A stretch of DNA of 20,493 nt from Pseudomonadota bacterium. GTDB lineage: Bacteria; Pseudomonadota; Alphaproteobacteria; Rhizobiales; Kaistiaceae. How positions within the stretch are numbered: position 1 is the stretch's first letter; each line of letters opens with the position of its first letter. The stretch lies in the NCBI GenBank assembly GCA_023433185.1, contig JAEZEN010000068.1, positions 1 to 20,493 of the forward strand, given 5' to 3'. Position numbers and translations under genes: made by a program. This document shows, in pieces, positions 8,850 to 14,468 of the stretch. The notes below the pieces were generated by a model. That model saw nothing but the letters and a program-made list of their open reading frames with translations, had not been told where the DNA came from and did no database searches.

Positions 8850-8913
8850 GCAGGGCTCAGCTGCCAGGAAGGCGCTGGAAATCGAGCAAATTCAAGGAGG
8901 AAGGGGGCACGGC

Positions 8914-11286
8914 ATGGCGCGGACAGAGGCGGTCGAGCCGTCTGTCGCGAAGCGAACCCTGCTGTCCGGCTTCCGGCTCCCGCGTCAGGCGGCGGTCTCC
9001 GGTCATGCCAGGCTTCTCGCCCGCCCCGCCTACCAGCGCCTCCTCGCTGCGGAGCCGCTGCTCCGGCGCCTGATCCCCGTCCTCATCGTGATCTTCCTGC
9101 TGATCGTCGGGCTGGCGCGCTTCGTCGAACTCTACCAGTTGCGCGCCGAACGCGACTACGACGCCCGCGAGACGATAGGCCTGATCGCGGCGGTCATCAC
9201 CGGGTCGCTGCGCGACACCGCGGAAAGCGAGTCCCCCTCGGCGGTCGGCTACCTCAACGCCCTCGCCGATGCCCTCCCCCGCGGAGCGACCAGTGACGGG
9301 CGGCGCATCTATGTCGCCGACGCCGCCGGCACCGTCGTCGCCACCGCACCGCGCGACCTCGACCACGAGGGCATCCCGCTCACCGACATCCTTGGCGAAG
9401 CGCAGCCGCTGACGGTCTTCGGCCAGCGCGCCGGCGTGCTCGAGATCACCCTCACCGACGAGACCGAGGCGCTGGCCACCGTCCATCACATCGCCGGCGG
9501 ACCGGCCGCCGTCGCGATCGTCATGCCCGTCGCCAACGTCCTCGACGAATGGCGCGCCGACGTCTCGCTGAACGTCGCCATCTTCATCGGAACGAGCGCC
9601 ATTCTTCTGGTGATCCTCTACGGCTACTTCGCGCAGTCGAGCCGCGCGCAAGAAGCCGACGAGATCTACTCGGCCACGCACGAGCGTTTCGAGACCGCCC
9701 TCATGCGCGGTCGCTGCGGCCTGTGGGACTGGGATCTCGCGCGCGGGCGCATGTTCTGGTCGCGCTCGATGTTCGAGATCGTCGGTCACGAGCAGCGCGA
9801 CGACCTGATCGGCTTCGGGGAGGTCGCCCGGCTGATCCATCCTGACGACGGCGACCTGATGGCGCTCGCGGAGTCGCTCTACGAGAAGGGCGAGGCGACG
9901 GTCGACCGCATGTTCCGCATGCGCCACGCCGACGGCCGCTGGATCTGGCTGCGGGCGCGGGCCGAGCTCGTCGACCGGGATTCCGGCGAGCCCCACCTGA
10001 TCGGCATCGCCGTGGACGTCACCGAGCAGATGCGGATGGTCGAGCGCTCGAAGACCGCCGACATCCGGCTCCGCGATGCGATCGAGACCGTCTCCGAGGC
10101 CTTCGTGCTGTGGGACTCCGAGAACCGGCTGGTGATGTGCAATTCGAAGTACCAGCAGCTCCACGGCATGCCGGATGCGGCGCTCGTGCCGGGCACCCCC
10201 TATGCCGAGGTCATCGCCGCCGGCCGCAAGCCGCTGGTCCGAGCCCAGATCGTCTCCGACGGGCGGCCGGAGGAAGGCTCGCGCAGCTTCGAACTGCAGC
10301 TCGAGGACGGCCGCTGGCTGCAGATCAGCGAGCGGCGCACCAAGGACGGCGGCTTCGTCTCGGTGGGTACCGACATCTCGACGCTCAAGCGCCACGAGGC
10401 CAAGCTCATCGACGGCGAGCGCCGCCTGATGGCGACCATCGCCGACCTCCGCCAGTCGCGCCAGAAGCTCGAGCTGCAGGCTCAGCAGATGGTCGAGCTT
10501 GCCGAGAAGTATGCCGAGGAGAAGAACCGCGCCGAGGACGCCAACCGCGCCAAGTCGGAATTCCTCGCCAATATCAGCCACGAGCTGCGGACCCCGCTCA
10601 ACGCGATCATCGGCTTCTCCGAGATCATGCAGTCGGGGATGTTCGGGCCGCTCGGCACGGCGAAGTACGAGGAATATTGCCAGGACATCCACCAGAGCGG
10701 CACCTACCTGCTCGGGGTGATCAACGATATCCTCGACATGTCGCGGATCGAGGCGGGGCGTCTGGCGCTGGACGCCGAGGAACTCGTGCTCGACAGCATC
10801 GTCGAGGAGTCGATCCGCATCGTCCAGAACCAGGCGGACGCGCAGGAAATCCAGGTCGTCAGCGAGGTCGGCGAGGACCTCCGCATGCGCGGCGACCGGA
10901 AGGCGCTCAAGCAGATCATGCTCAATCTGCTCTCCAATGCCGTCAAGTTCACGCCGAGCCGCGGCCGGATCACCGTCCGGGCCCGGACCACCGGCCGCGC
11001 GATGACCTTCACGGTCGCCGACACCGGGATCGGCATCCCCAAGGAAGCGCTCCGGAAGCTCGGCCGTCCCTTCGAGCAGGTCGGCAACCAGTTCACCAAG
11101 AACCACCGCGGGTCCGGCCTCGGGCTGGCGATCACGTCGTCGCTGGCCGATCTCCATGGCGGGGCGATGCGCATCCGGTCCCGCGAGGGCCACGGCACGA
11201 TCGTTTCGGTGCGGCTGCCTGTGGACCCGCCGGCTCCGCCACCCGAGCCCGCACCACCGGCGCGACCGGCCCGCGTTCGCGCCTGA
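8914..11286 (+). CDS. pleC: PAS-domain sensor histidine kinase, PleC/DivJ-like
   Basis: A 790-residue inner-membrane sensor kinase. Transmembrane segments lie near residues 53-72 and 219-241 and flank a periplasmic sensor region. Two PAS domains follow (about 258-370 and 395-495), then a coiled-coil linker, the dimerisation domain with phosphoacceptor H556 in NISHELRTPLNAIIGFSEIM, and an ATPase domain with NLLSNAVKFTP, D703 in DTGIGIP and a GSGLGLAI box. The tail is proline-rich. No receiver domain is attached. The dimerisation sequence through FGPLGTAKYEEYCQDIHQSG is typical of PleC/DivJ/PdhS kinases that control the DivK-CtrA cell-cycle pathway. Location near pepN and glnE recalls the rhizobial pleC locus. 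The gene symbol is moderately certain; it could be another member of the group. The ATG follows AAGGAGG with a long 13-base spacing. Confidence 0.75.
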   Translation: MARTEAVEPSVAKRTLLSGFRLPRQAAVSGHARLLARPAYQRLLAAEPLLRRLIPVLIVIFLLIVGLARFVELYQLRAERDYDARETIGLIAAVITGSLRDTAESESPSAVGYLNALADALPRGATSDGRRIYVADAAGTVVATAPRDLDHEGIPLTDILGEAQPLTVFGQRAGVLEITLTDETEALATVHHIAGGPAAVAIVMPVANVLDEWRADVSLNVAIFIGTSAILLVILYGYFAQSSRAQEADEIYSATHERFETALMRGRCGLWDWDLARGRMFWSRSMFEIVGHEQRDDLIGFGEVARLIHPDDGDLMALAESLYEKGEATVDRMFRMRHADGRWIWLRARAELVDRDSGEPHLIGIAVDVTEQMRMVERSKTADIRLRDAIETVSEAFVLWDSENRLVMCNSKYQQLHGMPDAALVPGTPYAEVIAAGRKPLVRAQIVSDGRPEEGSRSFELQLEDGRWLQISERRTKDGGFVSVGTDISTLKRHEAKLIDGERRLMATIADLRQSRQKLELQAQQMVELAEKYAEEKNRAEDANRAKSEFLANISHELRTPLNAIIGFSEIMQSGMFGPLGTAKYEEYCQDIHQSGTYLLGVINDILDMSRIEAGRLALDAEELVLDSIVEESIRIVQNQADAQEIQVVSEVGEDLRMRGDRKALKQIMLNLLSNAVKFTPSRGRITVRARTTGRAMTFTVADTGIGIPKEALRKLGRPFEQVGNQFTKNHRGSGLGLAITSSLADLHGGAMRIRSREGHGTIVSVRLPVDPPAPPPEPAPPARPARVRA

Positions 11287-11290
11287 AAGC

Positions 11291-11803
11291 CTACTCGTCG
11301 TCGCGCGGCAGTGCCGCGCAGAGCGTGCGGAACTCGGCGAAGGCCTCGGCCGCCCCCTCCGAGGGCAGGGAGAACGCGATGCCGGTTCCTTCGACGGCAA
11401 GCGCCTTCGCGGCGGCCAGACGGTCGATCTGGGCGAGCCCGAACGGCACCGAATAGGCCCACTCGCCGACCATCTGGTCGAACGATATGCGCGGGTAGTA
11501 GGCGTGAACCGGGGTGTTGTCCGGGTCGGCGTCGGCGATGACCAGGAACTCGATCTCCGCGTCGCCGACGATTGCGCCGCCCAGAACCGCGGCATCGACG
11601 CCCATGACGGCAAGGTCCCAGTCGGCGTCGGCACGGCACGTCATCGCCAGGCGCCAGTTGGGCTCGGCCGAGCGCGCATCCTCGACCGCGACCGCGGCGA
11701 TGGTGCCGCCGCCCCGGTCGAAGGGATAGACTTCCCACGCGTCGGCAGCGTCCGCGGTCGCCGCAAGGAGTGCAAGGGGCACCGAGGCCAGCATCGCGCG
11801 CAT
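11291..11803 (-). CDS. Small secreted protein of unknown function
   Basis: A 170-residue protein from ATG 11803, preceded by a clear ribosome binding site GGAGGAG (rc of 11811-11817). Residues 1-22 look like a Sec signal peptide (MRAMLASVPLALLAATADA), with likely cleavage after A19 or A22. The mature part is small, mixed alpha/beta by eye, with hydrophobic strands around AVLGGAIVGDAEIEFLVIAD and a C-terminal IAFSLPSEGAAEAFAEFRTL segment of the kind found in many small periplasmic proteins of alphaproteobacteria. I do not recognise the family. It ends 4 bases from the convergent kinase stop at 11286. The frame stays open upstream and is continuous with the second paralog of the accessory cassette, but the signal peptide and ribosome binding site argue that this is the natural start. 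Confidence 0.65.
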   Translation of the reverse strand: MRAMLASVPLALLAATADAADAWEVYPFDRGGGTIAAVAVEDARSAEPNWRLAMTCRADADWDLAVMGVDAAVLGGAIVGDAEIEFLVIADADPDNTPVHAYYPRISFDQMVGEWAYSVPFGLAQIDRLAAAKALAVEGTGIAFSLPSEGAAEAFAEFRTLCAALPRDDE

Positions 11804-12619
11804 GTCCCACTCCTCCGATGTCGGCCGGGCGGCCCGATCACCGCTGCCGAATGCTGCCGACCGCCGATCCTCCCTGCGGCGGGCGCCGACCGCAAGCCTC
11901 AAGTCGCCGAAGGGGGCCATCGCACCATCGTCATCGCGTTGGCCCTCATCGGACGGCATCAGCTCGAGCGGGAACGGCGTCGGCTCGTAGATGTGGCCGA
12001 TCTTCAGCTTCTCGACGGTGTAGGCCTCCCACTGGTGGAGCAGCCGGGCCATACCGGCCCGGTCGTTGGCCGCGAGCAACGGGCAGAGCTCCCCGGTCAC
12101 CCGGTCGAAATCATCGCGCATGCTCGCCATCGACCAGCGCGTCAGCCCAGACTTCAACGCCTCGCATCCGGCCCGCGCGGAGTCGAGATCGCCACGGGCA
12201 CAGTCGACCCCCACCCGCTGCAGCGTGAACAGGTCGAACGGCCAGGCTCCGAAGCGCTCCCGGTTACTGGCGAAGGTGAAGAAGTCGTCGAGCGTCTGGA
12301 TGGCCCGCAGCGCCGGCAGCGCCTGCTCCTCGATCGCCAGGAAAAGGTCGTCCTGGAGCTTAGGATTCGACCACTGCCAGAGACGATTGGGGTAGACGTG
12401 GCCCGCCCAGGTGAACGCTAGTCTTTCGCGAGGCTCGCACAGGTTCCGTACGGGCCATCGCACGCGGAATCGAGCCGCCTCGCCGGTCCGATCAATGGTC
12501 ACACCGCGGAGTAGATGCCGCACCGGCTTGATGTAGAGGGTGAAGCCGACCAGCTCGAGATCGTCGTGGCGCGCGGCCAACGGGGTCAGCAGCTTCTTGA
12601 CCTGTCGCACCGTCGTCAT
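11291..12619 (-). CDS. Second tandem paralog (immunity-like), stop lost, reads into secreted gene
   Basis: The frame starts at ATG 12619, overlapping the stop of the first paralog by 4 bases (ATGA). About 228 residues are paralogous to that protein. The frame then continues without a stop through a 44-residue stretch of low-complexity, intergenic-looking translation (GARRREDRR) into the signal peptide and body of the downstream secreted protein, giving 442 residues in total. Alignment of the two gene ends shows one base missing near 11943-11945 (GGCCCTC against GGCCCCTC), which moves the ancestral TGA (at 11931-11933) out of frame. A signal peptide in mid-protein makes the fusion unlikely to be functional as such; the paralog domain may still fold. 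The biochemical role is unknown. Immunity function is inferred from its place behind a toxin-like gene. Confidence 0.55.
   Translation of the reverse strand: MTTVRQVKKLLTPLAARHDDLELVGFTLYIKPVRHLLRGVTIDRTGEAARFRVRWPVRNLCEPRERLAFTWAGHVYPNRLWQWSNPKLQDDLFLAIEEQALPALRAIQTLDDFFTFASNRERFGAWPFDLFTLQRVGVDCARGDLDSARAGCEALKSGLTRWSMASMRDDFDRVTGELCPLLAANDRAGMARLLHQWEAYTVEKLKIGHIYEPTPFPLELMPSDEGQRDDDGAMAPFGDLRLAVGARRREDRRSAAFGSGDRAARPTSEEWDMRAMLASVPLALLAATADAADAWEVYPFDRGGGTIAAVAVEDARSAEPNWRLAMTCRADADWDLAVMGVDAAVLGGAIVGDAEIEFLVIADADPDNTPVHAYYPRISFDQMVGEWAYSVPFGLAQIDRLAAAKALAVEGTGIAFSLPSEGAAEAFAEFRTLCAALPRDDE
11920..12136 (-). repeat. Direct repeat copy 2: 3' part of the second paralog
   Basis: This stretch is nearly identical to 12605-12822, offset by 685-686 bases. 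It covers the last third of the second paralog plus 15 bases matching the start of a next gene copy (ATGACGATGGTGCGA here, ATGACGACGGTGCGA in the other copy). In the 60-base block beginning at 11975 only two bases differ. The upstream two thirds of the two genes are much less alike. Confidence 0.8.
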
Positions 12620-12822
12620 CGCGTCGGCCCCTCGTCGGACGGCATCAGTTCAAGCGGGAACGGCGTCGGCTCGTAGATGTGGCCGATCTTCAGCTTCTCG
12701 ACGGTGTAGGCTTCCCATTGGTGGAGCAGCTTCGCCATGCCGGCCCTGTCGTCCGCCGCGAGCAACGGGCAGAGCTCCCCGGTCACCCGGTCGAACTCCT
12801 CGCGCATGCTCGGCATCGACCA
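12605..12822 (-). repeat. Direct repeat copy 1: 3' part of the first paralog
   Basis: Partner of 11920-12136. It spans the end of the first paralog and the first bases of the second. Similarity falls off sharply beyond about 12822, a pattern typical of a gene-conversion tract or a recombination boundary. Confidence 0.8.
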
Positions 12823-13311
12823 CTTCGTCCGCCCGCCGACAAGCTCGGCGCATGTCCTTCGCGCCCTTTCGAGGTCGCCGCGCGCCGCATCCACGCCGAC
12901 ACTGCGCAGATGGTAAGAGCGGAATGCCGTCAGCGAGAAGCGCTGGGAGCAGTCTGCGAAGGCCACGAAGTCATCCAGCGTCGCGATCGACCTCAGGTTG
13001 GGAAGGGCCCGCAGCTCGATCGCGGCAGCCAGATCGACCGACATGTCGTCGTCTTTCCAGAACCATAGTCGTCTGGCCTGGCTAGTGATCGGCGTGGCCC
13101 AATTGAGTGGAAACGTCTCTTCTGGTTCGCACAGGGGGGCTACGACCCACCATGGTCGGAACCGATCTGCTTCGCCTGTCCTCTCGATCAGTATCGCCCT
13201 CAAAAGATGCCGAACCGGCTTGAGATACAGCCAGCGCCCCACCAGCTCGACGTCCGTGTGCGCCTCGAGTAGAGGAGAAAGCAGTGTCTTGACTTGGCGT
13301 TGTGTCGTCAT
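12616..13311 (-). CDS. First tandem paralog, putative immunity protein
   Basis: A 231-residue soluble protein with no signal peptide or membrane segment, starting at ATG 13311. Its start overlaps the TGA of the upstream toxin-like gene by 4 bases, and its stop overlaps the start of the second paralog by 4 bases, so the three are translationally coupled. Residues 1-165 are roughly half identical to the second paralog; the last 65 residues (from EFDRVTGELCPLL to the end) are almost identical. Shared features include VKxLLxPL near the N-terminus, LYxKPVRHLLR, LCEP and a C-terminal LLHQWEAYTVEKLKIGHIYE. I do not recognise the family. Position right after a nuclease-like gene suggests an immunity protein. 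An alternative is a non-toxin accessory protein. Confidence 0.7.
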   Translation of the reverse strand: MTTQRQVKTLLSPLLEAHTDVELVGRWLYLKPVRHLLRAILIERTGEADRFRPWWVVAPLCEPEETFPLNWATPITSQARRLWFWKDDDMSVDLAAAIELRALPNLRSIATLDDFVAFADCSQRFSLTAFRSYHLRSVGVDAARGDLERARRTCAELVGGRTKWSMPSMREEFDRVTGELCPLLAADDRAGMAKLLHQWEAYTVEKLKIGHIYEPTPFPLELMPSDEGPTR

Positions 13312-14403
13312 AACGCTGGTCGTACTTCGATTACGATGACATGCGAGACACCACCAAAAACTTGTCCGACCATGCGTGCTATTTCCGCGGCTCGCCCTGA
13401 TCCCAATCCTCGTCGCCCGGTCTTAATGTCGTAAACGCAGACCGTCCCACTTTCTGTATTCTCAAGAACGTCCACTCGAATAGAGCCTCTCTCACCATAT
13501 GTCTCGCCAATGGTCTTCAGCAAAAGAGACCTCTGCCCTGAAATTCGGATCCAGCATGCGATCAATCTGCTTCTTCAAAGCCACATGCACCGCCGTCCCG
13601 AACTGTGTCGGGGACAGGTCCAGTGCACCGCGCCGCCGCACGGTCTCGACGGCATCGTCGGTGCGCATCTGGACCTCGCCGAGGCGCGGGCAGGCCTCCT
13701 CGACCTCGTCGCGCGACAGGTAGCCGACGTAAGCCAGCTCGAGACTCGCCCATGCATTGGGGCGGAACTCGCGGGCCGAGAACGCGATGACCGCCTGCCG
13801 GTCGGACGTGTTCCGCGTCGAGAGCCAGGTGAAGAGCGTAAGGCCGAGTTCGACCGTCGCCGTGACCAATGGGACCGCGTAGACCGGCTGCACTGTCGGC
13901 TCGGTCGTCGCGCCCTGCGCCGACCATCGGCTTTCTGCAACCAGGCTCGCATTCGAATCGAACACCTGCTGATGGCGGCCGCGGTTCTGGAAGGTGAGGA
14001 TCGCCCCGTCCATTCCGATCACGGTGTAGCGCTCGTCCCACCCGGTGGTCAGTGGTGCCGTCGACACCTCGGCTCGGATCGCGCTGCCGTCGCGATGGAC
14101 GACCGTCTCCTCCCGGACCATGCCGTCCGTCCGCTGCCCGACGACGGTCCAGCCGTCGTCGACCGCACCGGCCGGCGCCGCCGCGGGCAGAGTGCGTGAC
14201 GGCGCCTTTGGCCCCTCCCCCGGCGAGCTGCCGACGCGCACCCACCGGCCACCGGTGGGACGGCCGCCCGGGACGCGGGGCTGGTTCGGGTCGAAATTGG
14301 CTTTCAGGGCCAGCTCGAAGCGAAGCAGGCTCAGCTCCATGCGGAGGCCTGCGATGGTGTGCCGGATGCGCTGTGCGGCATCGAGTTCCCTGGGCGTGAG
14401 CAC
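13308..14403 (-). pseudogene. Toxin-like protein with C-terminal PD-(D/E)XK nuclease domain, frameshifted
   Basis: The gene begins at GTG 14403 behind GGAGAAG (14409-14415). Frame one runs 303 residues to a stop at 13492; a second frame from 13565 to 13308 carries the rest. Skipping one base at 13521 after residue F294 restores a continuous product of about 364 residues reading DPNFRAEVSFLKTIGETYG. Parts in order: N-terminal helix; DPNQPRVPGG...GGRW linker (38-54), common in alphaproteobacterial toxin-type and phage-associated proteins; a beta-rich middle; a hydrophobic helix about 174-195; and a C-terminal region with an AVHVALKKQID helix, RVDVLEN and VYDIKTGRRG. The spaced D, E and D-x-K fit a PD-(D/E)XK nuclease. 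The 3' end is AT-richer than the 5' end (28 of 60 G+C at 13441-13500, 51 of 60 at 14221-14280). Inferred role: nuclease toxin of a polymorphic toxin system, now probably inactive. Confidence 0.65.
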
Positions 14404-14439
14404 GGCGACTTCTCCGGACCGAGGGACTTCATCGCCGGC

Positions 14440-14468
14440 ATTCTATGGGATCATATTCCTACAATCAA
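14440..14468 (-). promoter_or_regulatory. Sigma-70-type promoter for the toxin-like cassette
   Basis: On the minus strand TTGATT (rc of 14463-14468) and TAGAAT (rc of 14440-14445) are separated by exactly 17 bases. They match the consensus at 4 of 6 and 5 of 6 positions. The -35 element overlaps the glnE stop codon. Transcription would start about 30 bases before the GTG of the toxin-like gene. This is a sequence-based prediction. Confidence 0.55.

Larger units (their letters stand above)
8634..8913. other. Divergent intergenic region before the PleC-like kinase gene
   Basis: These 280 bases lie between the divergent HNH-DGQHR and kinase genes. The left part should hold the promoter of the HNH gene, but I see no convincing -35/-10 pair. 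The right part carries a dense set of GANTC sites and a CtrA-type half-site, and ends in AAGGAGG (8894-8900) ahead of the kinase ATG. No small gene is supported here. Confidence 0.55.

Noticed and set aside
6985..8902. AAGGAGGA at both sides of the HNH-DGQHR region as a target-site duplication
   Set aside because: The shared 8 bases are a Shine-Dalgarno-like sequence, expected by chance near starts. The flanking bases do not match and no transposase or terminal inverted repeats are present.
8857..11634. 925-codon minus-strand frame opposite the PleC-like kinase
   Set aside because: Antisense to a complete kinase with all catalytic motifs. Its translation has no family character.
11804..11930. 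Degenerate body of a third immunity-like copy between the second paralog and the secreted gene
   Set aside because: Only the first 15 bases match a paralog start. The rest shows no similarity to the corresponding part of either copy.
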